A DNA stretch of 64,000 bases from Pseudoclavibacter endophyticus (GTDB lineage Bacteria; Actinomycetota; Actinomycetes; Actinomycetales; Microbacteriaceae), in contig NZ_WBJY01000002.1 of the NCBI RefSeq assembly GCF_008831085.1, positions 310,001 through 374,000 on the forward strand. The letters are read 5' to 3'. A program made the position numbers and the translations under genes. Shown here in pieces: positions 25,719 to 35,243 of the stretch (position 1 is its first letter; each line of letters opens with the position of its first letter). Under the pieces are notes generated by a model. The model was not told the origin of the DNA, ran no database searches, and saw only the letters and a program-made list of their open reading frames with translations.

Positions 25719-28073
25719 ATGGCTCCGATGCAGGGCTCGCCGGCATTCCCGCCGCCGCGGCTGCTCGCCGAGCTCTCGAGCCCCGCCGAGGTCGTCGCGG
25801 TCGTGGGCCCCCGCGGCTCCGGAGTGACGCCGCTGCTGCGGGAGTGGCTCACGGCGCACGACGATGCGGTCGGGATTCCGTCCTGGAAGGTGGCGACGCT
25901 CCCCGATGAAGCGCTGCGCGGAACGCTCGTCATCGACGACGCCGAGCGCCTTGAGCCGCAGGACTGGGATCGGCTCGGTGCGCACCTCGGAGTGGGGTCG
26001 GAGCTGCGGTTGCGGCTCGGTCTCGTGAGCGAGGCGTCGCTGCCCTCGAGCTGGCACGTGGAGGTGGTGCGCGAGCTCTCGTTCACGGCGAGCGAGCTGC
26101 GACAGCACGTTGCGACCTCCGGTTCCCGCACCGACGTGGCCGCGCTGTTCATCGCGACGCGCGGCCATGCGCGCTCGGTGCGCGCGATCCTCGAGAGCGG
26201 CGTGACGAGGATCGAGCGCTTCGACGGGGTGCTGGCGGAGCTCGATCGTGACGTGCTCGATGCCTCGTGGGCCGACGCGGCGGTTCCAGAGGTGATCACT
26301 CGCGAGCTCCTCGTCGAGCTCGGGGGCGACGGCGAGGCCTTCGATCGCGCCGTCCGCGACGGTGCGCTCGCGCGCGTGGCCGGGGCGCCGCAGTCGGTGC
26401 TGATGATCCCGCCCCCGCTCCGCGCCGCGACGCGGGCCGCGTTTCCCCGCACCGCGGACGAGCGGCGGGCAATTCGCGAGCGCGTCGCACTGTCGCTGCT
26501 CGACGAGGGGGCCTGGCTCGAAGCGGTCATCGAGGCGGTCGCAGCGGGGCGGCTCGACCTCGTTGATCGCGCGCTGAAGAACGGAGGCATGCCGTTCCTT
26601 CGCGCCCACGGGACCGCGATCGTGTGGGCGCTGCACGGTACCTCGGCGCCCTCGCTGGCGCGCTGGCCAGTGATCGCGATGGCGAAGGCGCTCGTGCTCA
26701 ACGCCCATCGCGGGCACTCGCTGCGAGCGGCGGAGCTCATGGGCGTCGCGCTGGTGGGCATCGGCACGGCGCGAAAGGCATCCCCGGACCGGCCCATCCT
26801 GCGCACGATCGAGAGTGTCGCGAGGCGTCTCATCGGCATCGGCGACGGGGGCGTCGCCGCCGCGACGGCCGCGGCCCGGATGCTCGACGAGCTGCCGCCG
26901 GCCGAGCTCGAGAGCATCGGCGGGCTGATCGGCGACCTGCACGTGCACGCGGGCATCAGCCTCTTCTACGGCGGTCATTTCGCCGACGCGCGGGCGCAGT
27001 TCGAATGGGCGCGCTCCCGTGCATCCCGAGGTGGGGTCGAGCTCATGGCGGCGGGCTGCGAGGCGCTGTTGCTCGCCGTCGAGGGAGACATGCACGAGGC
27101 GGGGCGCCTCGTCGATGCGACGTGGGAGCGCAACTGGCCGAGCGAGCTGGCCGATGACTACGCCGGCAGCATGCTCCGAATCGCCGATGCGCTCGTCGCC
27201 ATCGAGGGGGGCGACATCGCGAGGGCCGAAGAAGCGATCGAACCGGTTCGAGCGCACATCGACACGATCGAGCATTGGCCGCTGCTGGCGTGGGTGGACG
27301 CGCTCATCGACCTGCGCCGCGGCGAGGCAGCCGAGGGGCTCGAGCGTCTGCGGCTGCTGAGGCGGCGGCGCGGGACGGGCCCGCGTCAGACCACGCTCGC
27401 GGCGCGCGCGCTCGACCTGTCGGCGATCACGCTCGAGCTCGCCTCCGGCGACGTCGTGGCCGCGCGCTCGCTGCGCGCCCGGCCGACGGACGGCTCGTGG
27501 ACGCGCTTGCTCGCCGCGCGAGTCGCGCTCGCGGGCGGCGAGAACGAGCGCGCGCTGCAGCTGGTCGGCGGTGTCGAGACCTGCACCCCGCGCGACCGGC
27601 TCGAGCGTTGCGTGATCGAGAGTGTGCTGCTCGCCCGCATGGGATCGCCGCGCGAAGCGGAGATCGTCGCGGCCCGTGCGCGGGCGCTCGCCAACAGCGC
27701 GGGCTTGAGCACCTCGTTCGACCTGCTGCGCGGCGCCGATGCGACGCTCTTCGGCATCGAGGCCGCGCCGCTGCCGTCGGTGGCCGAGACGCCCGTGGTT
27801 CCCAGGCTGACGGAGCGGGAGCGAGTGGTGTTGCGCGAGCTCGTCACGGGCTCGCGGATCGACGACATCGCGGCTCGCCTGCATGTCTCGGTGAACACGG
27901 TCAAGAGCCAGTGCCGGGCCCTCTACCGCAAGCTCGAAGCACGCTCGCGAGAGGAGGCGATCGCCCGCGCGATCGCCTACGGACTGCTCGACGCGCCGGA
28001 GCGGCCGATGCGCGCGATCACCGGCACCGATGCGAGCACGCACAGCGACGCGAGGCCGAACAGGACCGCGTAG
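25719..28073 (+). CDS. Large LuxR-family (LAL/MalT-like) regulator with degenerate P-loop
   Basis: 784 residues, starting 14 bp after folE. The N-terminal NTPase-like part has VVAVVGPRGSGVTPLL (28-40): a Walker A in which the Lys is Val36. A Walker B-like TLVIDDAERL follows. Helical repeats of TPR type occupy the middle (about 250-660). The C-terminal LuxR HTH (about 690-755) reads LTERERVVLRELVTGSRID, then IAARLHVSVNTVKSQCRALYRKL. Without the P-loop Lys, ATP may not be hydrolysed. The last 97 bp overlap the convergent MFS gene. A role in controlling the neighbouring surface protein or transporter is plausible but unproven. Confidence 0.88.
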   Translation: MAPMQGSPAFPPPRLLAELSSPAEVVAVVGPRGSGVTPLLREWLTAHDDAVGIPSWKVATLPDEALRGTLVIDDAERLEPQDWDRLGAHLGVGSELRLRLGLVSEASLPSSWHVEVVRELSFTASELRQHVATSGSRTDVAALFIATRGHARSVRAILESGVTRIERFDGVLAELDRDVLDASWADAAVPEVITRELLVELGGDGEAFDRAVRDGALARVAGAPQSVLMIPPPLRAATRAAFPRTADERRAIRERVALSLLDEGAWLEAVIEAVAAGRLDLVDRALKNGGMPFLRAHGTAIVWALHGTSAPSLARWPVIAMAKALVLNAHRGHSLRAAELMGVALVGIGTARKASPDRPILRTIESVARRLIGIGDGGVAAATAAARMLDELPPAELESIGGLIGDLHVHAGISLFYGGHFADARAQFEWARSRASRGGVELMAAGCEALLLAVEGDMHEAGRLVDATWERNWPSELADDYAGSMLRIADALVAIEGGDIARAEEAIEPVRAHIDTIEHWPLLAWVDALIDLRRGEAAEGLERLRLLRRRRGTGPRQTTLAARALDLSAITLELASGDVVAARSLRARPTDGSWTRLLAARVALAGGENERALQLVGGVETCTPRDRLERCVIESVLLARMGSPREAEIVAARARALANSAGLSTSFDLLRGADATLFGIEAAPLPSVAETPVVPRLTERERVVLRELVTGSRIDDIAARLHVSVNTVKSQCRALYRKLEARSREEAIARAIAYGLLDAPERPMRAITGTDASTHSDARPNRTA

Positions 28074-29227
28074 GCCCCGCCCGAGACGGTGAGCACGACC
28101 CCCGCCAGCGCGGGCGCCAGCACCTGGGGCACGATCGTGGCGAGGCCGAACACGCCGAGATCGCGCCCGTGGTCACCCGGCGACGGCAGCACATCGATCA
28201 TGAGCGCGAGGTCGGCGCTGAGGTAGACGCCGCGGCCGATGCCCCCGACGACGGCGAAGACCGCGAGCCCCCAGAGGTTGGGCAGCGCGATCGGCACGAG
28301 GAGGGCGGCGGCGATGGTCACCGAGCCGCCGATCACCCACGGCACGCGGCGGGAGCCGATGAAGCGGGAGCCCACGAGGGCACCGAGCACGACAGCGGCG
28401 ATGTGGCTGCCGATGAGCAGGCTGACCGCGCCTCCGGCTTCGCCCACCGAGGCGCCGGTCATCGCGATGACGGCGTAGAGCAGGTAGCCCATGACGAGGT
28501 GCTGGCCGAGGACGAGGAGGAACCGAGCGATGAAGACGAGCCGGAACCGGGGGATGCGCAGCGTTGCGAGCAGGGGCTGCGTGGCCCTGCGCGCGGGGAT
28601 CGGCGCGGTCGGCCGTGGGAGTGGATGCGGATGTGCGCTACGGCCGGCCGGGTGGGGCGCCCGCTGCGGCATGGCCACGGCGAACACGATGGCGGCCGCG
28701 AGCAGCGCCGCAGCGAGCCAGGGGGAGAGCCCCGCCGGTGTCGCGGCCCAGACGCCGGCGACCGCTGCACCGAGCGCGAGACCGACGGCGGCCGAGGCGC
28801 CGTAGGAGGCGGCGGCGCGAGGGCGATCGCGCCGCTCGACGCGATCGGCGACGACCGCGTCGAGCGGCGCCTCGACGGCGTTGAGCAGTGGCTGCAGCAC
28901 GAGCCATCCGAGTGCGATCGCCCAGACGGCATCGGCCTCGCCGAGCCAGACCATCACGAGAGCGCTCGCGAGCGAGGCTCCCACGACCCAGGGCTTGCGG
29001 CGTCCCCACCTGCTGCGGGTGCGGTCGGAGAGCGCACCGGCAATGGGATGCGCGGCGATCGTCAGCAACGACGACGCGGTCATGATCGCGGCGAGCACGA
29101 GCTCCTTGTTCGCGGGTTCGGCGATGGCGACCTGAGCGGGGACGAGCACTCCCGCGAACGCTCCGTACATGGCGTTGAGGACGAGACTGGCGATGAGCAG
29201 AGGCCACAGCGACCGGATCCGAGACAC
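27977..29227 (-). CDS. MFS transporter, 12-helix type
   Basis: 416 residues from GTG. About 12 hydrophobic segments; GALSDRTRSRWGRRKPWVVG after helix 2 is the MFS loop signature and resembles the GPH/sugar-cation symporter-like branch (…DRTRSRWGRRRPW…). Helix 4 carries NAVEAPLDAVVADRV. Substrate unknown. Its 3' end lies 97 bp inside the luxR-type gene on the other strand; both reading frames look genuine there (last membrane helix versus regulator tail). Divergent from the vWA/DUF11 gene. Confidence 0.87.
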   Translation of the reverse strand: MSRIRSLWPLLIASLVLNAMYGAFAGVLVPAQVAIAEPANKELVLAAIMTASSLLTIAAHPIAGALSDRTRSRWGRRKPWVVGASLASALVMVWLGEADAVWAIALGWLVLQPLLNAVEAPLDAVVADRVERRDRPRAAASYGASAAVGLALGAAVAGVWAATPAGLSPWLAAALLAAAIVFAVAMPQRAPHPAGRSAHPHPLPRPTAPIPARRATQPLLATLRIPRFRLVFIARFLLVLGQHLVMGYLLYAVIAMTGASVGEAGGAVSLLIGSHIAAVVLGALVGSRFIGSRRVPWVIGGSVTIAAALLVPIALPNLWGLAVFAVVGGIGRGVYLSADLALMIDVLPSPGDHGRDLGVFGLATIVPQVLAPALAGVVLTVSGGAYAVLFGLASLCVLASVPVIARIGRSGASSSP

Positions 29228-29381
29228 CCCGGCATTCTCCCAGCAGGCTTTGGGATGAAACTCAGGGTGAACGTCGGGCGAAGCCCGACGGGGCGCAGTG
29301 ACGCATGGGTACCGTCGCGAAGTCTGGTCCATAGCTGTGTGCATCCACTCGCACGCGCCGCTACCCGAGGAGTTTCCCCCC

Positions 29382-32300
29382 GTGAGTTCTTTCCCGCAAC
29401 GTTCCTTGCGCCGAGGGCGGGTGAGGACTCTCGTCGCCGGCGTGCTCGCGGCGGCGGTCGGTACCGTATTCGCCCTCTCGGGCGCGAGCGCGGCGCAGGC
29501 TGTCCAATCCGACATCCCTGCTGCGCCGAACCCGACCATGCCCGACCGTTGCGAGGTCGACCTCGCGATCAGCGTCGACCTGTCGAACTCGGTGACCGAT
29601 CCGCAGCTCGCGCAGACCCGCGCCCAGCTGACGGCGCTCGCCGGGTCGCTCGAGGGGTACCCGGTGAGGATCGCCGTGCACACCTTCGCGTCGAACGCGC
29701 CCGCGACCTCGTCGGCCGCCAACGCGCCGCTGCCGCTCACCTCGCTGTCCGACGCCAGCGGCGTCGCCACCATCGAGTCGTACTTGAACGGCATCCAGCG
29801 CCCGGCGAGCCAGCAGGGCGGCACGAACTGGGATCGCGCCTTCGCGGCGGTCACGGCCTCGGCCGAGTCGTACGACGCCCTCGTCTTCCTGACGGACGGC
29901 AACCCGACCCAGTACGGCAGCCCGGCACAAGGCCCAGGCAACTCGACCGACCGCGCGACGATCGATGCGTCCGTGACAAGCGCCAACGCGCTGAAGGCCA
30001 AGGGCACCCGCGTGATGCCCATCGGTGTGAGCGACAACCTGCAGGGCGACATGCTGCAGCAGTTCCGCGAGCACATCGAGCAGGTCTCGGGCACCGAGGA
30101 GGGCAGCGATTACTTCCTCGCCGGCTTCGCCGGGCTGCAGGCCGCGATGCAGAACATCGTCAACGTGAATTGCGCCACGATCGATCTCGAGAAGACGGGG
30201 CAGCTCGCTCCGGGGGCCACGGGCGTCGCCGGCGATCTCGTCGACTACGGCTTCACGGTCACCAACACGGGCAGCGTCACGCTCACTGACGTGACCCTCA
30301 GCGACTCGAAGGCCGGGCTCTCCGATATCGTGTTCGGCCCCTGGCCGGTGGAGGCGGGCGTGCTCGCCCCCGGCGAGTCGGTCACCGCGACGGCACAGTA
30401 CGCGCTTACCGCCGACGACATCGCCGCGGGCCAGGTCGACAACCTCGCGAGTACCTCGGGCACGCCGCCCGCGGGCGAACCCGTGACCGATGAGTCGGCT
30501 GCGAACGTCGTGCTCCCCGAGCTTCTGCCCGGCATCGACCTCGTGAAGACGGGTCAGCTCGACGGCGATGCGATCGCCTACACCTTCACGGTGACGAATA
30601 CGGGCGATGTGGCACTCTCTGGCGTCTCGATCACGGATGAGCTCGTGGGTCTGTCGGAGATCGTGTTCGGTGAGTGGCCTGGTGAGGCGGGTGTGCTCGC
30701 CCCCGGTCAGTCGGTGACGGCGACCGCGGACTACACGCTGACGCAGGCCGACCACGACGCGGGTTCGGTCGTGAACACGGCGACCGCGACGGGCACGCCG
30801 CCGTCGGGCCCCGACGTGTCCGATGAGGACGACTTCGAGCAGCCGCTGCTGGCCGCCCCTGGCATCGATCTCGAGAAGACCGGCGTCTTGACGGACGACA
30901 CCATCGGCTACCAGTTCCTCGTGATGAACACCGGCAACGTGACGCTCAACGGCGTCTCGCTGAGCGATGAGCTCGCGGGTCTGTCGGAGATCGTTTTCGG
31001 TGAGTGGCCCGGTGAGGCGGGTGTGCTCGCCCCCGGTCAGTCGGTGACGGCGACCGCGGACTACACGCTGACGCAGGCCGACCACGACGCGGGTTCGGTC
31101 GTGAACACGGCAACGGCGACGGGCACGCCGCCGTCGGGCCCCAACGTGTCCGATGACGACGACTTCGAGCAGCCGCTCGATTCGGCCCCCGGCATCGATC
31201 TCGTCAAGATCGGTCAGCTCGACGGCGATGCGATCGCCTACACCTTCACGGTGACGAATACCGGCGAGGTGACGCTCTCGGGCGTCTCGCTGAGCGATGA
31301 GCTCGTGGGTCTGTCGGAGATCGTGTTCGGTGAGTGGCCTGGTGAGGCGGGTGTGCTCGCCCCCGGTCAGTCGGTGACGGCGACCGCGGACTACACGCTG
31401 ACGCAGGCCGACCACGACGCGGGTTCGGTCGTGAACACGGCGACCGCGACGGGCACGCCGCCGTCGGGCCCCAACGTGACCGACGACGACGACTTCGAGC
31501 AGCCGGTGCCGCAGGCGCCTGGCATCGAGCTCGCGAAGTCGGGCCAGCTCGACGGCGACGTGATCGGTTACGAGTTCACCGTCACCAACACGGGCGACGT
31601 GACGCTCAACGGCGTCTCGCTGAGCGATGAGCTCGCGGGGCTGTCGGAGATCGTTTTCGGTGAGTGGCCCGGTGAGGCGGGTGTGCTCGCCCCCGGTCAG
31701 TCGGTGACGGCGACCGCGGACTACACGCTGACGCAGGCTGACCGTGACGCCGGCGGTGTCGTGAACACCGCCACGGCGACGGGCACGCCGCCGTCGGGGC
31801 CCAACGTGACCGATGAGGATGACTTCGAGCAGCCGCTGCTGGCCGCCCCTGGCATCGATCTGGCAAAGTCCGGCACGTTCGACGGCTCGAGCATCGCCTA
31901 CGAGTTCCTCGTGACGAACACGGGCAACGTGACGCTCTCGAACGTGTCGGTGAGCGATGAGCTCGCAGGTCTCTCGGAAATCGCGTTCGGCTCGTGGCCG
32001 GCCGCCGAGGGCGTGCTCGCGCCTGGCCAGTCGGTGATGGCAACCGCGTCGTACGCGGTCCCACAGGCCGACCGCGACGCGGGTTCGGTCGTCAACACCG
32101 CCACCGCGACGGGCACCCCGCCGTCGGGGCCGGAGGTGAGCGACGAGGACAGCTTCGAGCAGCCGCTCGTGCCGTCGCCCGCCATCCACCTCGTCAAGAG
32201 CGGCGTGCTGAACGTCGACACCGTCGAGTACACCTTCGCCGTGACGAACACGGGCGACGTGACGCTCTCCGACGTGTTGGTGAGCGACGAGCTCGATGGA

Positions 32301-32996
32301 CTCTCCGACATCGTCTTCGGCCAGTGGCCGGGCGAGGCCGGCGTGCTCGCGCCGGGTGAGTCGGTGACGGCGACGGCCTCGTACGCGCTGACGCAGGCTG
32401 ATCGCGACGCGGGCTCGGTCGTCAACACCGCCACCGCAACGGGCACGCCTCCGTCGGGCCCCGAGGTGAGCGACGACGACGACTTCCAGCAGCCGGTGCC
32501 GCAGGCCCCGGGCATCCAGCTCGACAAGACGGGTCAGCTCGACGGCGACGTCATTGCGTACCAGTTCGTCGTGACGAACACGGGCGACGTCACCCTCACC
32601 GGCGTCTCGATCACGGATGAGCTCGCTGGCCTCTCGGCCCTTGAGTTCGGCCAGTGGCCGGGCGAGGCGGGCGTGCTCGCTCCGGGCGAGTCGGTGACGG
32701 CGACGGCCAGCTACACGCTGACCGCGGCCGACCTCACCGCGGGCGCCGTGACCAACACGGCCACGGCCACGGGTGTTCCGCCCATCGGCCCGGGCGTGGA
32801 GGACGTCGACACCGTGCGCATCGACACGCCCCCGGTACCCGTGACGCCGGCACCCACGGTGGCGCCCCCGGCGGCCGATGACGATCTCGCCCAGACGGGC
32901 GACGATGCTCAGCTCACGCTGATGGCGCTCGTCATCACGCTGGTCCTGGCGACGATCGGCGGAGGGGCACTCCTCCTGCATCGTCGACGCGCGTAG
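29382..32996 (+). CDS. Secreted vWA/DUF11-repeat wall-anchored protein with LAQTG motif
   Basis: 1204 residues from GTG, with CGAGGAG upstream. A signal peptide with RRGRVR and ending ASAAQA is followed by a von Willebrand A domain (about 58-255) with the MIDAS motif DLSNS (66-70), so metal-dependent ligand binding is likely. Eight DUF11-type repeats of about 110 residues follow (about 265-1140), each with a (I)xLxKTG start, [17 protein letters not shown](Q/E)SVTATA and [14 protein letters not shown] Pro/Thr stalk precedes LAQTG (1169-1173), a membrane helix and HRRRA: a class E sortase substrate. Function is presumably adhesion or display on the cell wall (inference). A GTG-free upstream extension is open but unlikely. 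Confidence 0.9.
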   Translation: MSSFPQRSLRRGRVRTLVAGVLAAAVGTVFALSGASAAQAVQSDIPAAPNPTMPDRCEVDLAISVDLSNSVTDPQLAQTRAQLTALAGSLEGYPVRIAVHTFASNAPATSSAANAPLPLTSLSDASGVATIESYLNGIQRPASQQGGTNWDRAFAAVTASAESYDALVFLTDGNPTQYGSPAQGPGNSTDRATIDASVTSANALKAKGTRVMPIGVSDNLQGDMLQQFREHIEQVSGTEEGSDYFLAGFAGLQAAMQNIVNVNCATIDLEKTGQLAPGATGVAGDLVDYGFTVTNTGSVTLTDVTLSDSKAGLSDIVFGPWPVEAGVLAPGESVTATAQYALTADDIAAGQVDNLASTSGTPPAGEPVTDESAANVVLPELLPGIDLVKTGQLDGDAIAYTFTVTNTGDVALSGVSITDELVGLSEIVFGEWPGEAGVLAPGQSVTATADYTLTQADHDAGSVVNTATATGTPPSGPDVSDEDDFEQPLLAAPGIDLEKTGVLTDDTIGYQFLVMNTGNVTLNGVSLSDELAGLSEIVFGEWPGEAGVLAPGQSVTATADYTLTQADHDAGSVVNTATATGTPPSGPNVSDDDDFEQPLDSAPGIDLVKIGQLDGDAIAYTFTVTNTGEVTLSGVSLSDELVGLSEIVFGEWPGEAGVLAPGQSVTATADYTLTQADHDAGSVVNTATATGTPPSGPNVTDDDDFEQPVPQAPGIELAKSGQLDGDVIGYEFTVTNTGDVTLNGVSLSDELAGLSEIVFGEWPGEAGVLAPGQSVTATADYTLTQADRDAGGVVNTATATGTPPSGPNVTDEDDFEQPLLAAPGIDLAKSGTFDGSSIAYEFLVTNTGNVTLSNVSVSDELAGLSEIAFGSWPAAEGVLAPGQSVMATASYAVPQADRDAGSVVNTATATGTPPSGPEVSDEDSFEQPLVPSPAIHLVKSGVLNVDTVEYTFAVTNTGDVTLSDVLVSDELDGLSDIVFGQWPGEAGVLAPGESVTATASYALTQADRDAGSVVNTATATGTPPSGPEVSDDDDFQQPVPQAPGIQLDKTGQLDGDVIAYQFVVTNTGDVTLTGVSITDELAGLSALEFGQWPGEAGVLAPGESVTATASYTLTAADLTAGAVTNTATATGVPPIGPGVEDVDTVRIDTPPVPVTPAPTVAPPAADDDLAQTGDDAQLTLMALVITLVLATIGGGALLLHRRRA
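30172..32830 (+). repeat. Eight 330-bp DUF11 coding repeats
   Basis: The unit length is 330 bp; identical DNA recurs at exact multiples (for example the block starting 30661 and that at 31321, 660 bp apart). The four central units share long stretches identical even at third codon positions. The outer units are more divergent. This is a substrate for recombination and copy-number change. Confidence 0.9.
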
Positions 32997-33008
32997 CGCA
33001 CACGACAC

Positions 33009-33044
33009 GATGGCCCTCGCAGGATGCTTCCCGCGGGGGCCATC
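33009..33044 (+). terminator. Terminator after the vWA/DUF11 gene
   Basis: GATGGCCCTCGC and GCGGGGGCCATC form an interrupted stem (one mismatch) 12 bp past the stop. It separates the surface gene from folP. Confidence 0.6.
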
Positions 33045-33075
33045 GCCCGTCGCGACCGGTACGGTTGACGGCACG

Positions 33076-33981
33076 ATGACGTACAAGTCCCCGAGCAAAC
33101 CCCCGTCCCCGAGCGCGGGCCGCGGCGTCGAGGCATCGCCTCGTGCCGGGCGCCGGCCCGTCCTCGTCGGCATCCTCAACATCACGCCCGACTCGTTCAG
33201 CGACGGCGGCGACGTCGAGCGCGCGACCGCGGAGGCGCGCACCGACGCGGCCGTCTCCAAGGCGCAGCGGCTCGTCGCCGAGGGCGCCGCCATGGTCGAC
33301 GTCGGCGGCGAGTCGACCCGTCCCGGGGCGGAACGCGTTCGGCAGCCCGAGGAGGCCGGTCGCGTACTCCCCGCGATCGAACGTCTCGCCGACGCGGGTA
33401 TCCCCGTCAGCATCGACACCATGTACGCGCAGACGGCACGCGACGCCCTGCGCATTACGGACGGCGCCGCGATCGTTAACGACGTCTCGGGTGGCCAGGC
33501 GGACGACGGCATGCTCCCGCTGCTCGCGGAGACGGGCGCGACCTTCGTGCTCAGCCACTGGCGTGGCCACTCGATCACGATGAACAGCCGCGCCGACTAC
33601 GCCGACCCGGCGACCGAGATCCTCGACGAGCTCGCCGGGGCGCGCGACCGCGCCGTGGAGGCCGGGCTCGCCCCCGAGCAGATCATTCTCGACCCCGGCC
33701 TCGGCTTCGCCAAGGGCGCCGGCGACAACTGGGCGGTGCTCCGCAACCTCGACCGTTTCACCGGCCTCGGGCATCCGCTGCTGATCGGCGCCTCGCGCAA
33801 GCGCTTCACCGGCTCGCTGCTCGCCGACGACGCGCCGGTCGCCGACCGGGATCTGCCGACCGCGATCATCTCGGCCCTCTGCGCACGAGCCGGGGTGTGG
33901 GGCCTGCGCGTGCACAACGTCGCGGCGAACGACATCGCCCTCGGCGTGGTCGACGCCTGGACGAACGGAGTCGACGAGTGA
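33076..33981 (+). CDS. folP: Dihydropteroate synthase
   Basis: 301 residues from the ATG at 33076. Joins dihydropterin pyrophosphate with p-aminobenzoate; target of sulfonamides. Family signatures are VGILNITPDSFSDGG, DVGGESTRPGA, SIDTMYAQTA, IVNDVSGG, LDPGLGFAK and LLIGASRKRF. The first 30 residues (Lys/Ser/Pro rich) precede the conserved core and may be disordered. A frame opening at 33010 is rejected as it begins in the terminator. It overlaps folB by 4 bp (GTGA). Confidence 0.95.
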   Translation: MTYKSPSKPPSPSAGRGVEASPRAGRRPVLVGILNITPDSFSDGGDVERATAEARTDAAVSKAQRLVAEGAAMVDVGGESTRPGAERVRQPEEAGRVLPAIERLADAGIPVSIDTMYAQTARDALRITDGAAIVNDVSGGQADDGMLPLLAETGATFVLSHWRGHSITMNSRADYADPATEILDELAGARDRAVEAGLAPEQIILDPGLGFAKGAGDNWAVLRNLDRFTGLGHPLLIGASRKRFTGSLLADDAPVADRDLPTAIISALCARAGVWGLRVHNVAANDIALGVVDAWTNGVDE

Positions 33982-34400
33982 GCAACGCAGCCCCCGGCAC
34001 GGGCCTGCCGCTGCCCGAGCTCGATGTGATCCGCATCGAACGCATGCACGCGCGCGGCCACCACGGCGTGCTCGACCACGAGCGGCGCGACGGGCAGGAC
34101 TTCTTCGTGGATGCCGAGGTCTGGGTCGATACGCGCACGGCGGCCTCGAGTGACGCTATCGGCGACACGGTGCACTACGGGGAGCTGATGCATGCCCTGT
34201 ACGACGTGGTCGCGGGCGAGCCGGTCGACCTGCTCGAGACGCTCGCTGAACGGCTGGCAGCCGTTGTCCTCGGGTTCCCCGGGCCGCAGGCGGCGCGCAT
34301 CACGGTGCACAAGCCGCAGGCGCCGGTCGACCTGCGGTTCGACGATGTGACGGTATCGGTGCTGCGGTTCCGCACCGATGATGAGGAGATGAGCGCATGA
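33978..34400 (+). CDS. folB: Dihydroneopterin aldolase
   Basis: 140 residues; the GTG overlaps the folP stop. Cleaves dihydroneopterin to hydroxymethyl-dihydropterin and glycolaldehyde. Typical blocks: IRIERMHARGHHGVLDHERR, GQDFFVDAEVWVDT, DTVHYGELMHAL and VDLLETLAERLA; VHKPQAPV carries the conserved catalytic Lys. The start sits in the usual 15-20 residues before the fold. Cotranslated with folK through an ATGA overlap. Confidence 0.95.
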   Translation: MSNAAPGTGLPLPELDVIRIERMHARGHHGVLDHERRDGQDFFVDAEVWVDTRTAASSDAIGDTVHYGELMHALYDVVAGEPVDLLETLAERLAAVVLGFPGPQAARITVHKPQAPVDLRFDDVTVSVLRFRTDDEEMSA

Positions 34401-35230
34401 ACCCCGATGCTCCGGAAACCCGCGACATCGGGTCGGAGCAGCTCCGGCGAACGGTGATCGCGCTCGGCGGCAACATGGGTGACCGGGTCGAGACGCTGCG
34501 CCGCGCGATCGGCGCGATCGACGCGCTCAAGGGCCTGCAGCTCGTCGCCGCCTCGAGCCTCTACGAGACGCCGGCGATGACGCTCGAGGGTGTCGACGAG
34601 TCGGCGCCGCGCTTTCTCAACGCGGTCGTCATCGTGGTCACCGCGATGAGCCCGGTCCGCCTCCTGGCCGAGCTGCAGGGCATCGAGGAGCGCTTCGGTC
34701 GACAGCGGAACGAGCGCTGGGGCAGTCGCACGCTCGATCTCGACATCATCGACGTCGACGGCGTGCAGATGTCGTCCGACCAGCTCGAACTGCCGCACCC
34801 GCGCGCCTGGCAGCGCGCGTTCGTGCTCGCACCCTGGTACGAAATTGACCCGGCGGCGCACCTGACGGGCCATGGCCCCATCGAGAGCCTGCTCAGCATG
34901 GCGACCGATCGGGTCGAGCTGTTCGCGGAGGCGGGGCTCGAGGGTCGATCGCCGCGAGGAGTGTCGACCGATCGACGGCTGCCGATCGTCGGCCCCTCGT
35001 CGATGGCCGAGGCGCCACGGCCGATCCGCGGCGGCGACGGTCTCGGCTTCGGCTCCGGCATCGGGTCTCGCATCACGAGCGACGAACCCGGCTCGGAGGG
35101 CTCGACCGGCTGGCGCTCGGGGAATCCCGGCGCCGCGACTTCGTTCGGTGCCGACCACGATCGCGGGCAAGTTGACACGCCGGACGAGGGAGCGTCGGCC
35201 GGCGACGCGCCGTCCGGCGGCGCATCGTGA
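34397..35230 (+). CDS. folK: HPPK (2-amino-4-hydroxy-6-hydroxymethyldihydropteridine diphosphokinase) with C-terminal extension
   Basis: 277 residues, about 100 longer than a normal HPPK. Transfers pyrophosphate from ATP to hydroxymethyl-dihydropterin. The core is within residues 15-175: VIALGGNMGDR, SSLYETPA, FLNAVVIV, RWGSRTLDLDIIDVDG and LPHPRAWQRAFVLAPW. From about 185 on the sequence is Gly/Ser/Asp rich with no recognisable domain (GGDGLGFGSGIGSR). The extension ends where the next gene begins, so a fused remnant is possible. Confidence 0.94.
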   Translation: MNPDAPETRDIGSEQLRRTVIALGGNMGDRVETLRRAIGAIDALKGLQLVAASSLYETPAMTLEGVDESAPRFLNAVVIVVTAMSPVRLLAELQGIEERFGRQRNERWGSRTLDLDIIDVDGVQMSSDQLELPHPRAWQRAFVLAPWYEIDPAAHLTGHGPIESLLSMATDRVELFAEAGLEGRSPRGVSTDRRLPIVGPSSMAEAPRPIRGGDGLGFGSGIGSRITSDEPGSEGSTGWRSGNPGAATSFGADHDRGQVDTPDEGASAGDAPSGGAS

Positions 35231-35243
35231 CGGGGCGGGCGCG

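Noticed and set aside
29361..33578. 1405-codon open frame on the minus strand opposite the vWA/DUF11 gene and folP
   Set aside because: It is an antisense shadow of highly GC-biased codons: Arg/His-rich repeats mirror the DUF11 repeats, it spans two real genes and their terminator, and it matches no family.
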